DNA of 64,000 nt from Arthrobacter sp. Leaf234 (GTDB lineage: Bacteria; Actinomycetota; Actinomycetes; Actinomycetales; Micrococcaceae): NCBI RefSeq assembly GCF_001422665.1, contig NZ_LMLU01000001.1, forward strand, positions 602,797-666,796, read 5' to 3'. Positions 23,862 to 32,051 of the stretch are shown here, piece after piece; position 1 is the first letter of the stretch, and every line of letters starts with the position of its first letter. The notes beneath the pieces are model-generated. The model was not told where the DNA came from and did no database searches. It worked only from the letters and a program-made list of their open reading frames with translations. Made by a program: the position numbers and the translations under genes.

Positions 23862-24070
23862 CATCTCCCTCGCGGATCACCCCGGGTCGAATGAAGGTGG
23901 TGGTCGATCGCTTCGAGATCCGCGACAGCTGCACACAGAAGGACCTGACGGGTCCCGGGAGAAGTGCGGACGGATGTCTGTCGGGATACCGGTGCAGCCG
24001 CTCCCAAGATCGTCAGGAGGTTGTCCACGAGAGTATCCCGGACGAGTTCGAGATCGGCCTGCGAGGTCAT
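23858..24070 (-). CDS. Small protein of unknown function
   Basis: The product is 70 residues, mainly helical, acidic at the N-terminus (MTSQADLELVRDTLVDNLL) and His-rich near the end (IDHHLHS). ATG 24070 has GAAGGA about eight bases upstream. No membrane segment or signal peptide. No family recognised. Its stop shares the CTAG at 23858-23861 with the plus-strand relic. Confidence 0.42.
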   Translation of the reverse strand: MTSQADLELVRDTLVDNLLTILGAAAPVSRQTSVRTSPGTRQVLLCAAVADLEAIDHHLHSTRGDPRGRC

Positions 24071-24207
24071 GGTCGTGTTTCCTTCGAACGTCAATCGCTG
24101 TCGACCGTCAGATCCGGCGGTGGGGACGGCCGGGGCACTGGGGGGTCGACCGCCGTCGCCTCCGGCGTCCCGGACGCTGAGGGCGGAAGCCGGCTTGCCG
24201 TCGGTGG

Positions 24208-24717
24208 TCAGTCCGGGAGATAGGGCCGGTAGGGGTCCAGCGTTCCGTCGACGACGGGCACCAGCAGGTCCACGGATCCGTCGGCAGTGGTTGCCATCAG
24301 CGTCGTCCGGGCGCCTGGCGCATCACCGGAGGTCCGGAGCAGCGTCTCCGTCGTGTCGAGCGCGATACTTCCCTGCCCAGCGACGGTGAGACGTGTTTCC
24401 TCGTCATCGTCGCTGATCGTCAACTCGATCGGCCGGCTGGTGGTGTTCTCGAAGGTTCCGAGGATCCTCGCAGGCGCGCCCTCGGCGTCGGTCACGAGAA
24501 GGACGCTGCGCAGGTCGAGCGCTCCGATGCTCTTGTCGTCTCCGACAGCGGTGGAGTTCCAGTTGTCCTCGCCCCCGGTCGCACAGGACGAGACAGTGAT
24601 GGCGATTGCCATGCCACCTGCCAGTACGAGGGCTCGGGGAGACCGAGCATGCCGTCGTACGCTGCGGCTTCGTCGTCGGCGTTGCTGTTGTCGTCGCTCG
24701 TGCGCGGGAAGTCGCAT
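24208..24717 (-). CDS. Putative lipoprotein of unknown function
   Basis: The product is 169 residues. A long basic N-terminus (HERRQQQRRRRSRSVRRHAR) precedes a hydrophobic segment ending in a lipobox-like VSSC at about residues 41-44. The exported part has a beta-sandwich look (ARILGTFENTTSRPIELTIS, LTVAGQGSIALDTTE), as in small secreted lipoproteins of Micrococcaceae. ATG 24717 has GAGGA seven bases upstream. No neighbour gives a role. Confidence 0.65.
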   Translation of the reverse strand: MRLPAHERRQQQRRRRSRSVRRHARSPRALVLAGGMAIAITVSSCATGGEDNWNSTAVGDDKSIGALDLRSVLLVTDAEGAPARILGTFENTTSRPIELTISDDDEETRLTVAGQGSIALDTTETLLRTSGDAPGARTTLMATTADGSVDLLVPVVDGTLDPYRPYLPD

Positions 24718-24965
24718 GGTCCAGTCCTCTGCGGTGTCGGTGATCGGGCAATCCCTTCGACCGTAGGCCGCATCGTCGAGTGGTGACACCGCCTGGACAG
24801 CACTGCAACCAACCCTTCACCACTTTCCGGGCGAACACTCAGCCGGCGAGGAGCAGCTGCCCAGTTCCGTTCAGCGGGACTCGCGGTCGTCGACCTCGTC
24901 GGCGTAGGCGGACCTGGTCTTCGGTGGTTCGGACCGACCGCCGGCGTGGCGGAGGGTGCCCCAGC

Positions 24966-25775
24966 TCAGTCTTCGGCGGTGCTACCGCCATCGAGCGGCT
25001 CGGACGAAGGGTCGTGGAAGCGCGTCCTGGTGAGAGCGGGACGCGGCCGGATCACGCCCTTCAGGAGCGCAGCAGTCGCGAGGCTCGCTCTGTTGCGGAC
25101 CTTCCACTCACGCATCACGCGGCCGAGATGCCATTTCACCGCCTGCGTACTGTAGTCCGTTTTCTGTGCGATCTCCTCGTTCGATCGGCCCTGGGCAGCC
25201 AGGAGCACCATGTCGAGATCCGGTTGTTCGAGCTGACCAGGAACCGGTATCACAGCAAGGACCTCATCAGCTCCGATAGCGACCGGACTGCTCCGAGCCG
25301 CAGGCACGCTCACTCTCTTCGGAGCGCTCTCGGGGCTGTTCCCGTCACGACAGCTCCCGGTGTCCGATGGTCGTTCCACACCCTTGGCCCAGCTCGCGGC
25401 CCAGCATGCTGCCAATTCCGTCGCCACGAGGGACGCTCGCCCCAGAAGGGTAGCCATCCGAGCGGCCGGGATCAGCGAATGACGGCTCTGGAGGAAGGCG
25501 GTGAACACGCGCAGTGCAGGAATCCCGCCGTGGAGAACGGTGCGGAGCGGGACGTCGGCCGTCAGCATGGTCCTCGCCGATTGCCGGACTGCCTCGACGC
25601 TGGTGGAAGCCAGCGGGTCTCCCGTGTCGAGACATCGAAGCACATCCGGCAGGATCGCGGGAACGATCTCCCGATACCGCTCGGACAGCCATACGCCCTC
25701 CGCTGTCGCGGCGAAGACGTCGGTGCGGGTGAGGGCCTCGACGAGTTCCTCACAGTGATCACTGAGCTGATCCAT
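24966..25775 (-). CDS. LuxR-type transcriptional regulator
   Basis: The product is 269 residues. The N-terminal 150 residues are helical with no family I know. The C-terminal part holds a LuxR/GerE helix-turn-helix (VLLAAQGRSNEEIAQKTDY then STQAVKWHLGRVM). The start is uncertain: ATG 25775 has GAGGTAGG about ten bases upstream and a -10-like TAGACT some 40 bases upstream; a GTG at 25829 is also open. It is divergent from three consecutive genes for secreted proteins, which it may control. Without a receiver or autoinducer domain its signal is unclear. Confidence 0.8.
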   Translation of the reverse strand: MDQLSDHCEELVEALTRTDVFAATAEGVWLSERYREIVPAILPDVLRCLDTGDPLASTSVEAVRQSARTMLTADVPLRTVLHGGIPALRVFTAFLQSRHSLIPAARMATLLGRASLVATELAACWAASWAKGVERPSDTGSCRDGNSPESAPKRVSVPAARSSPVAIGADEVLAVIPVPGQLEQPDLDMVLLAAQGRSNEEIAQKTDYSTQAVKWHLGRVMREWKVRNRASLATAALLKGVIRPRPALTRTRFHDPSSEPLDGGSTAED

Positions 25776-25956
25776 CGCGTTGCTGCCTACCTCTACGTAG
25801 CTGGTGCCCCATCCCGAGTCTAGGGTCACCGATGCACGATTAGCCGAACGTCCAACGATTCACCGCCGGCCTTCACTCCGACCGCGGATCGGAGCAGGGT
25901 GGAACCACTGCCGACGAAGGCAGCCACGAAGAATCGGCCAAGGGGAGTTGTAGATC

Positions 25957-26598
25957 ATGACCACTCGAATGACGAAGATCGGCGCACGAACCGGCATCAT
26001 CGCCACCGCCGCAGCACTGAGCCTGGCGACGATCGCCCCGGCGTCCCCCGCATCAGCTGAGGAACCGCCCACCATCCAGCAGCTCCAGGAAGACTGCGAC
26101 GGCTCAGGCTGGAATCATGGTGGGACCGGATGGACGATGTTCCTCGACGGGTGCACCTTCGAGGAGGAGAGCAGCAACACCTACAAGGACTGGAAAGCCG
26201 TGGGTGAGACCGTCACGAACTGCACTTCCGACCGCGGCGTGATCGATCAGGCTCTGACCGGCAGTGAATCGTGGTCCTCCGGGGGGTCGATCGGTGGATC
26301 TGCCAGTGCGGTCAAGAGTTTCTTCACCGGCGGTCTGTCCGGCGAATACAACTGGAACCACACGATCACGGAGACCAATGCCTCGACGATCCACGTCGAA
26401 CCCGGCCGTAAGGCGACATTGACCGCGGGCGCCGAGATCCACGAGAAGAAGGGCCGCATCCGCGTCAACTATTCCTCACAGCTCGCCGGCCACTACGTCT
26501 GGTACATCAATGACGTCACCATCAGCACACCCACCGGCTACACCGAGACGGGTCAGGAGAACAAGGGCTGCGACGAAACCCTGCTCAATGGTCGATAG
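25957..26598 (+). CDS. Secreted protein, possible aerolysin/ETX-MTX2-like beta fold
   Basis: The product is 213 residues. A Sec signal peptide (MTTRMTKIGARTGIIATAAA...) ends near ASA-EE (about residues 34-35). The mature protein is Ser/Thr/Gly-rich with alternating polar strands (VIDQALTGSESWSSGGSIGG, GLSGEYNWNHTITETNAS), then HVEPGRKATLTAGAEIHE. That order of amphipathic hairpin followed by a conserved PGRK-type turn recalls secreted ETX/MTX2-like pore-forming folds in actinobacteria. Cysteines (around residues 48, 66, 89 and 208) could form disulfides. It is the first of three exported proteins. The pore idea is inference; function unknown. Confidence 0.7.
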   Translation: MTTRMTKIGARTGIIATAAALSLATIAPASPASAEEPPTIQQLQEDCDGSGWNHGGTGWTMFLDGCTFEEESSNTYKDWKAVGETVTNCTSDRGVIDQALTGSESWSSGGSIGGSASAVKSFFTGGLSGEYNWNHTITETNASTIHVEPGRKATLTAGAEIHEKKGRIRVNYSSQLAGHYVWYINDVTISTPTGYTETGQENKGCDETLLNGR

Positions 26599-26645
26599 AC
26601 CCCTGCACCCGCCACATCGCAAGCACCGGATGAAGGAGGACAACC

Positions 26646-26978
26646 ATGTTCAGAAGATCCTCAGCAATCATCGTGGCCCTCGGCATCGGAGTCGGAACGG
26701 TTGGAGCAGTCGCTGCAGCACCACCGGCAGAGGCTGCGGGCATCGGACACTGCACCTCACTCGGGCTTCATGACGAGGCCTGGGGAGCGCCGAACAAGTA
26801 CGTCACGGGCAGTTGCACTCCACCAAATCCCGGACCTGGGGCTCAGCTCAAGCTCATCGTCGACTGTCATATCGGCGACTCACGGAACGTCTACGTCACC
26901 CTCAACAGCGGCATGTCCTTCACAGCAGCCCACGGGTGCTTCGGCGGCGCCAGCAGCGTGACCTACAGCCCCACCTGA
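26646..26978 (+). CDS. Small secreted cysteine-containing protein A
   Basis: The product is 110 residues with a Sec signal peptide ending near AEA-AG (about residue 30). The mature 80 residues have four cysteines and the motif GSCTPPNPGPGAQ. ATG 26646 has GAAGGAGG nine bases upstream. It is paralogous to the product of 27034-27351: both share a GIGHC/GVGGC-x-SL start, GSCT-x2-NPGPGA, a central Cys, G-x-SF and a final GC at matching distances. No known family recognised. It lies 47 bases after the larger secreted protein gene. Confidence 0.75.
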   Translation: MFRRSSAIIVALGIGVGTVGAVAAAPPAEAAGIGHCTSLGLHDEAWGAPNKYVTGSCTPPNPGPGAQLKLIVDCHIGDSRNVYVTLNSGMSFTAAHGCFGGASSVTYSPT

Positions 26979-27033
26979 CCCGGCCGCGCCGGAGTCACAC
27001 TCCACGGCTCGCCTCACCGACGAAGGGATCACC

Positions 27034-27351
27034 ATGGCCACCGGAAAGAGAATCGCCGCAACCGCTGGAGCTGCTGCTCTCGCCGCAACAGCACTCCTAG
27101 GATCAGCCCCGGCCGCGCAGGCCGGCGTCGGAGGATGCTCCTCCCTCGCCGCTGACGGCCAGTTCATCGTCGGGTCCTGCACTGCCGACAACCCGGGTCC
27201 CGGCGCCACGATCACTGTCGTCTACTCCTGCTTCGGCCTCCGCCCCGGATCGCAACTCGAACGCGAGATCACCGTCGGCTACGGCGCATCCTTCAAGGAG
27301 AAGACGGGATGCATCACCTGGGTCACCGACGTGCACCGAGTGCACCGCTGA
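27034..27351 (+). CDS. Small secreted cysteine-containing protein B (paralogue of A)
   Basis: The product is 105 residues with a Sec signal peptide ending near AQA-GV (about residue 30). The mature part has four cysteines in the same pattern as the neighbour at 26646-26978, with GSCTADNPGPGATI in the middle and GASFKEKTGC near the end. ATG 27034 has GAAGGGA upstream. The tandem pair arose by duplication and has diverged widely outside these motifs. Two disulfides per protein are likely. Function unknown. Confidence 0.75.
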   Translation: MATGKRIAATAGAAALAATALLGSAPAAQAGVGGCSSLAADGQFIVGSCTADNPGPGATITVVYSCFGLRPGSQLEREITVGYGASFKEKTGCITWVTDVHRVHR

Positions 27352-27371
27352 GGACCTGCACGGACAGAAAG

Positions 27372-27418
27372 GAAGGCGGTGCCGTCCGTGCCTCCAGGGA
27401 CGGGCGTCACCGGCCTTC
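27372..27418. terminator. Hairpin at the end of the secreted-protein cassette
   Basis: GAAGGC (27372-27377) pairs with GCCTTC (27413-27418), and the inner GGTG and CCGTCC segments pair with CACC and GGACGG with small bulges. It lies 20 bases after the last cassette gene and before the convergent LacI gene end. Confidence 0.6.
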
Positions 27419-27497
27419 GCACGTTGTCCTCGGCGTGTCACGGCGACGTCCGCACAGACCACCGCACGCTCACACACCGCCCGGCGTCCGGAACAGA

Positions 27498-28553
27498 TCA
27501 GGTACCCACGGTGAGCCCGGCCGAGGATGGCTTGGTCGAGGCCCTCTCGACAAGGTGCGTCGGCAGGATCATGGCCGCTGGGTCATCCCCTCGGATCACA
27601 CCCAGCAGGATTCTCACCATCTCGTGGCTGATTCTGAGGAACGGCTGTCGCATCGTCGTCAACTGCGGCTCAGTCGACGCTGCCACCGGCGAGTCGTCGA
27701 AACCCGCTACCGCGACGTCCTCGGGAACTCGCTTGCCAGCAGCTCGCAGGACATCGAGCGCACCCGCGGCCATCAGGTCATTTGCGGCGAACACGGCGTC
27801 GAGGTCCGGTGCCTGATCGAGGAGTTGCCGCATGGCCCGGCGCCCGCTGTCTCTGCTGTAGTCACCCGCCGCCGTAAGATTCTCGTCGAAGTCCGAGCCC
27901 ATCTGCTCGCGGTAGCCGCGTAGTCTGCCGACCCCTCCGGAGGTGTCCATCGGGCCGGTGATCGTCGCGATGCCTGTGCGCCCGAGGCCACGGAGATAGG
28001 CGACCATGTCGCGGGCACCGGTCGCGTCGTCGGCGGCCACGTAGCCGATCTTGCCCTCGAATCCGAGCGGGATGCCGCACGCAATCATCGGTACGCCTGA
28101 CCGGTGGATCTCACCCACGATCGACTGACCGCGCGCGTGGGAGGACACCAGGAGCACTCCGTCGACGTGGCCGGCGGTGATGAAGTCGCGAGCCCGTCGT
28201 TGTTCGTCCTTGGTGCCCGCCATGATGAGGACGAGGGAGACATCGTGTTCACCGAGGGCTTCGGACGCACCACGCATGAGTATCGAGAAGTTGGGGTCCT
28301 CGAACAACCGTTCCTGGGTTTCGCTCAGAAGGAATGCCACGGTGTTGGCTTTGCTGGTGGCGAGGCTGCGGGCGTGCGGGTTGATCCGGTACCCGGTCTT
28401 CTTGATGGCGATCTCGACGGCTGTGAGTGCGTCCGGGCTGACCCAGTGACCACCATTGAGAACCCGTGACACCGTTCCACGGGAGACTCCCGCAGCTTTC
28501 GCGACGTCGTCGATGGTGGGCCTCTTCGAGCCCCGGATGCTGGTCACCGACAT
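27498..28553 (-). CDS. LacI-family repressor of the galactan locus
   Basis: The product is 351 residues. The N-terminal LacI helix-turn-helix and hinge (TIDDVAKAAGVSRGTVSRVL, then SLATSKANT) precede a periplasmic-binding-like effector domain. It is the last gene of the minus-strand unit binding protein, permease, permease, LacI, 19 bases after the second permease. Three sites resembling the actinobacterial box TGGGAGCGCTCCCA lie in the divergent promoter region at 31931-32034, so it probably represses both the transporter unit and the GH42 gene until a galacto-oligosaccharide binds. Confidence 0.9.
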   Translation of the reverse strand: MSVTSIRGSKRPTIDDVAKAAGVSRGTVSRVLNGGHWVSPDALTAVEIAIKKTGYRINPHARSLATSKANTVAFLLSETQERLFEDPNFSILMRGASEALGEHDVSLVLIMAGTKDEQRRARDFITAGHVDGVLLVSSHARGQSIVGEIHRSGVPMIACGIPLGFEGKIGYVAADDATGARDMVAYLRGLGRTGIATITGPMDTSGGVGRLRGYREQMGSDFDENLTAAGDYSRDSGRRAMRQLLDQAPDLDAVFAANDLMAAGALDVLRAAGKRVPEDVAVAGFDDSPVAASTEPQLTTMRQPFLRISHEMVRILLGVIRGDDPAAMILPTHLVERASTKPSSAGLTVGT

Positions 28554-28572
28554 AGCGTATCCCTGAAGCTTC

Positions 28573-29463
28573 CTAGGCCTTGACGGCGCCGGCTGCGAGG
28601 TCGACGCGCCAGAAACGCTGCAGCAGGAGGAACATCAGAATCAGCGGCAGGACGGACAGCAGCGCCCCCGTCACCACGAGTGTGTACAGCGCGGGCGCCG
28701 ATGCCCCCTGGTTCAGGAGCCCGTTCAGGCCCACCGTGATGGGGAACAGCTTGTCGTCGCCGAGCATGATGTACGGGAGCATGAAGTTGTTCCAGATGGC
28801 GACGAACTGGAACAGGAAGATGGTCACGAGACCGGGGAGCATCATCGGCATCGCGATGCGCGTGAAGATCCCCATTTCGCTGGACCCGTCGGTCCGTGCG
28901 GCCTCGATGACATCCGTGGGCACAGCCGCAGCCGCGTAGATGCGGGCCAGATAGATGCCGTACGGGCTGATGATCTGGGGAAGGAAGACTGCCCAGTACG
29001 TGTTGGTCAGTCCGAGCTGCGCCATGAGGAAGTACTGGGGGATCGCGAGGATGACGCCGGGTACCAAGACCCCCATCAGCAGGATGTTGAACACTGCTCC
29101 CTTGCCCGGGAAGGCGAATTTGGCGAGGACGTAGCCGGACAGGGCGGAGACGAACGTCGATGCGATCGCGCCCGCACCGGCATAGAGCGCCGTATTCGCC
29201 ATCCACCGCCAGAAGAGTCCGTCGCGGTAGCTACTCAGTTCGGTGATGTTCGTGAGCAGATGGGTGCTGGGCGCGAAGGTGAACGTGGAGAAGAGCTCCG
29301 AACCGTTCTTGGTGGAGGCCATGACGACCCACAGCACCGGCAGGAGGCAGTAGAGCGCTCCGAGGAGCAGCAGCACCGTCGCGACGGGACTGGCTTTCTC
29401 GTGGCCGTGGACACTGTCGCGGCGTGGTCGCAGTGAGGGGGTGAGTGTGGACGGTGCAGCCAT
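28573..29463 (-). CDS. Carbohydrate ABC transporter permease (MalG type)
   Basis: The product is 296 residues with six transmembrane segments and the EAA-type loop (DVIEAARTDGSSEMGIFTRI), the contact site for the ATPase. It fits binding-protein-dependent CUT1 permeases such as GanQ. It begins one base after the stop of the first permease gene. No ATPase gene is present in the locus, so it probably uses a shared MsiK/MsmK-type ATPase, as many actinobacterial CUT1 systems do. Works with the genes at 29465-31873 to import galacto-oligosaccharides. Confidence 0.92.
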   Translation of the reverse strand: MAAPSTLTPSLRPRRDSVHGHEKASPVATVLLLLGALYCLLPVLWVVMASTKNGSELFSTFTFAPSTHLLTNITELSSYRDGLFWRWMANTALYAGAGAIASTFVSALSGYVLAKFAFPGKGAVFNILLMGVLVPGVILAIPQYFLMAQLGLTNTYWAVFLPQIISPYGIYLARIYAAAAVPTDVIEAARTDGSSEMGIFTRIAMPMMLPGLVTIFLFQFVAIWNNFMLPYIMLGDDKLFPITVGLNGLLNQGASAPALYTLVVTGALLSVLPLILMFLLLQRFWRVDLAAGAVKA

Positions 29464-29464
29464 G

Positions 29465-30499
29465 TCAGTCTTCCTGTCCGAAGGCGCGCTTTTGGACCAC
29501 GCGGAGGAATACGAAGGAGATGAGGAGGGTAGCTGCGGCTATGACGATCGAGCTTGCCGCCGCGGAGTAGATGTCGTCCCGGGTGAATGCGTCCCGGTAC
29601 ACCTTCATCAACGGTGTCCAGCTGGTGGAGAGGGTGTTCGTCAGCGGTCGGAGCGTCGTGGGCTCGGCGAAGACCTGGAGGGTCGCAACGATGGAGAACA
29701 GGCCCGTCATGATCAGCGAGGGCATCACGATGGGAATCTTGATCCGGAGTGCGATCTGCATCTCCGAGGCGCCGTCGAGCCGTGCCGCCTCGTAGATGTC
29801 GTTCGGCACGGCCTTGAGGGAGGTGTAGATGACAATCATGTTGAAGCCCACGCCTCCCCAGAGGGCGATGTTGGCGATGCCGAACATGATGAGCCCGGAG
29901 GAGAGAATCTGCGGCATGTCGAATCCGAGCCGCTCCGTCACGTAGTAGAACGGGCTGACCGAGGGCAGGTACAGGAAGCCCCACAGCAGGGAACTGATGA
30001 CCGCGGGGACGGCATAGGGCAGGAAGATCGATACGCGGGTGAAGGTGGTGGCTCTGGACCGGCGTGAGTCGAGAAGCAGGGCGAACAGCAGCGCCAGTCC
30101 CAGCATGCTCGGGATCAGGATGACGCCGTAGGTAAGTACTCGGCCGACGCTGGCACCGAATTCTGGGTCGCTCAGCGCTGCAGCGTAGTTGTCGAAGCCG
30201 GCGAATACCTGCTTGCGCGCGCCCGAGCCGAGACCGAGGCCCGAGACTTCGATGCGCTGGAAGCTCAGGTACAGCGTGTAGAAGATGGGGGCTGCCATGA
30301 ACACCGCGAACAGGAGGATGCCAGGAGCAAGCATCAGGTACGGTGTCAGCACGCGCGATCGAAAGCGGTTCGAGCGACGGCGCTCGGGTACCGCCGCCAC
30401 GGTCTTGGCCGGGTTTCCGGGCCGGAGTGGATCACCTGTGACCGTGTTCCCTGCGGAGCCGGCACCGGTGGATCCTGTTGTTGCTGGTTGAGCACTCAC
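29465..30499 (-). CDS. Carbohydrate ABC transporter permease (MalF type)
   Basis: The product is 344 residues. A variable N-terminus of about 45 residues precedes six to seven transmembrane helices and the EAA loop (NDIYEAARLDGASEMQIALR). It pairs with the MalG-type permease downstream to form the channel. GTG 30499 is supported by GAAGGGG upstream. The gap to the binding-protein gene is 72 bases. Substrate range is inferred from the adjacent GH42 and GH53 genes: beta-1,4-galacto-oligosaccharides. Confidence 0.92.
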   Translation of the reverse strand: MSAQPATTGSTGAGSAGNTVTGDPLRPGNPAKTVAAVPERRRSNRFRSRVLTPYLMLAPGILLFAVFMAAPIFYTLYLSFQRIEVSGLGLGSGARKQVFAGFDNYAAALSDPEFGASVGRVLTYGVILIPSMLGLALLFALLLDSRRSRATTFTRVSIFLPYAVPAVISSLLWGFLYLPSVSPFYYVTERLGFDMPQILSSGLIMFGIANIALWGGVGFNMIVIYTSLKAVPNDIYEAARLDGASEMQIALRIKIPIVMPSLIMTGLFSIVATLQVFAEPTTLRPLTNTLSTSWTPLMKVYRDAFTRDDIYSAAASSIVIAAATLLISFVFLRVVQKRAFGQED

Positions 30500-30571
30500 G
30501 ATGTTCCCCTTCGAACGGTGGTGCCGCCGCCTGCGGTGGGGCGGACGGCGGCACCGGTGGTACGGGTGCTT

Positions 30572-31873
30572 CTACTTGACGTTGAAACCGTTGTCCTCGA
30601 GGTCGGTCACGGTGATCTCCTGCATCGCCTTGAGGGCGTCGACGAAGGCGGCCTCCGTCTTCGCATCGGCGGCCTTGGCGAATTCGTCGTTGTAGGCGCT
30701 GAAGGCAACGTTGACGTTCGGTCCGTAGGTGAACGGGTTGACCGTCTGGGCCACGTCGGCTGCGACGTCGTAGAAGTCGGGCTGATTGCTGAAGAAATCC
30801 GGAGCCGTAGTGAGCGCCGACTCGGCTTCCTCCGTAGCGGCGGGGTAGACGTTGGAGACGTCGGCGAGAGCCTGGACTGCCTCGGGGTCGGTGTTCAGCC
30901 ATGTCGCGAATTCCGTTGCCGCTTCGGCGTGCTCACTCTGCGAGGTGACTGCCGTGGAGGATCCGCCCCAGTTGCCGGTGGCTTCCTCGCCTTCCCACTG
31001 CGGCATCGGTGCGACCTTCCACAGTCCGGCGGTGTCTGCTGCGTTGCCGGAGAGGACTCCGGGAGCCCAGATCGCACTGAGCCAGCCGACCTGGCTGCCG
31101 TCGTTGAGACCTGCGTTCCACTCCGGTGTGTACATCGGCTTGTTGTCGATAGCACCCTCCTCGACGAGTCCGCCCCAGTAGGAGGCGACCTTCTCGGTGG
31201 CTTCGCTGTCGATGTCGACGCCCCAGGAGTCGCCGTCGATGCTCCACCAGGAGGTGCCGGCCTGCTGGGCCATACCCGCGAACCAGCCGGCATCGTTCGC
31301 CGAGAACGTGCCGAGGTAGCGCTTGGGGTCCGAGGCATGGACTGCGCGGGCGACGTCAGCGTATTCCTCCCAGGTGGTAGGAACCTCCAGTCCGAGTTCC
31401 TTGAAGATGTCCTCGCGGTAGTAGAACATCATGGGCCCGGAGTCCTGCGGTACGGCGTAGAGCGCGTCACCGCCGAGGGTCACCGAATCCCAGACGCCCT
31501 CGGGGAACTTCTCCTGCAGGCCGCCCGCACCCTCGGAGATGTCGGCAAGAGCATCCGAGGCCACGAGGGTGGGGATCTTCTGGTATTCCGCCTGAATGAG
31601 ATCCGGGGCGCCGCTGCCGGCATTGATCGCGGTGAGGAGCTTGGTGATCGCCGGGTCACCACCGTCCTGCTTGCTGACGGTGACCTTGATCTCCGGGTTC
31701 TCCTCGTTCCAGAGATCGACGACTTTCTCGATGTTCGGGGCCCAGGCCCAGAAGCTGAGTTCCACGGGCCCGTCGGCAGCGGGTTGGTCCGCGGCCGGGC
31801 TCGAGCATCCTGCTGTCAGCAGGGCAGTTGCAGCGACGGTGGCCATAGCACCGACGCGAAGAAATGAACGCAT
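30572..31873 (-). CDS. Extracellular sugar-binding lipoprotein (SBP_bac_1)
   Basis: The product is 433 residues. The signal peptide ends in the lipobox LTAGC, so the protein is lipid-anchored. The mature part is a family-1 solute-binding protein (VELSFWAWAPNIEKVVDLWN at the start, then the NAGSGAPDLIQAEYQKIP segment). It is first of the transporter unit; ATG 31873 has AGGAGG upstream. Galacto-oligosaccharides released from galactan are the likely ligand from context. Divergent to the GH42 gene with LacI-type boxes between. Confidence 0.92.
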   Translation of the reverse strand: MRSFLRVGAMATVAATALLTAGCSSPAADQPAADGPVELSFWAWAPNIEKVVDLWNEENPEIKVTVSKQDGGDPAITKLLTAINAGSGAPDLIQAEYQKIPTLVASDALADISEGAGGLQEKFPEGVWDSVTLGGDALYAVPQDSGPMMFYYREDIFKELGLEVPTTWEEYADVARAVHASDPKRYLGTFSANDAGWFAGMAQQAGTSWWSIDGDSWGVDIDSEATEKVASYWGGLVEEGAIDNKPMYTPEWNAGLNDGSQVGWLSAIWAPGVLSGNAADTAGLWKVAPMPQWEGEEATGNWGGSSTAVTSQSEHAEAATEFATWLNTDPEAVQALADVSNVYPAATEEAESALTTAPDFFSNQPDFYDVAADVAQTVNPFTYGPNVNVAFSAYNDEFAKAADAKTEAAFVDALKAMQEITVTDLEDNGFNVK

Positions 31874-31930
31874 TTCGTCCTCCTTGTCGAAAGCAATCCA
31901 GTACGCCTGATGACAGATGGGGCGCCAGAC

Positions 31931-32034
31931 TGTGAGCGGTTCCAGTAGCGCACAGGGTCTGGGAGCGTGTCAAGAACTGAACTGCTGCACTATCGCAATG
32001 TGAGAAAGCCGTGCTAGAACTGGGAGCGCACACA
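31931..32034. promoter_or_regulatory. Three LacI-type boxes in the divergent transporter/beta-galactosidase promoter
   Basis: Compared with the palindrome TGGGAGCGCTCCCA used by actinobacterial LacI repressors such as CebR, 31931-31944 (TGTGAGCGGTTCCA) matches 11 of 14, 31960-31973 (TGGGAGCGTGTCAA) about 10 and 32021-32034 (TGGGAGCGCACACA) 12. The second overlaps a minus-strand TTGACA -35 box (31968-31973). The third ends 17 bases before the GH42 start. They fit repression by the LacI protein at 27498-28553. Confidence 0.6.
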
Positions 32035-32051
32035 GTCGAAGGGGATTTTTC

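Noticed and set aside
23448-23864. Minus-strand frame of 138 codons
   Set aside because: Pro/Ala/Arg-rich without start signal; overlaps a more plausible plus-strand helix pair.
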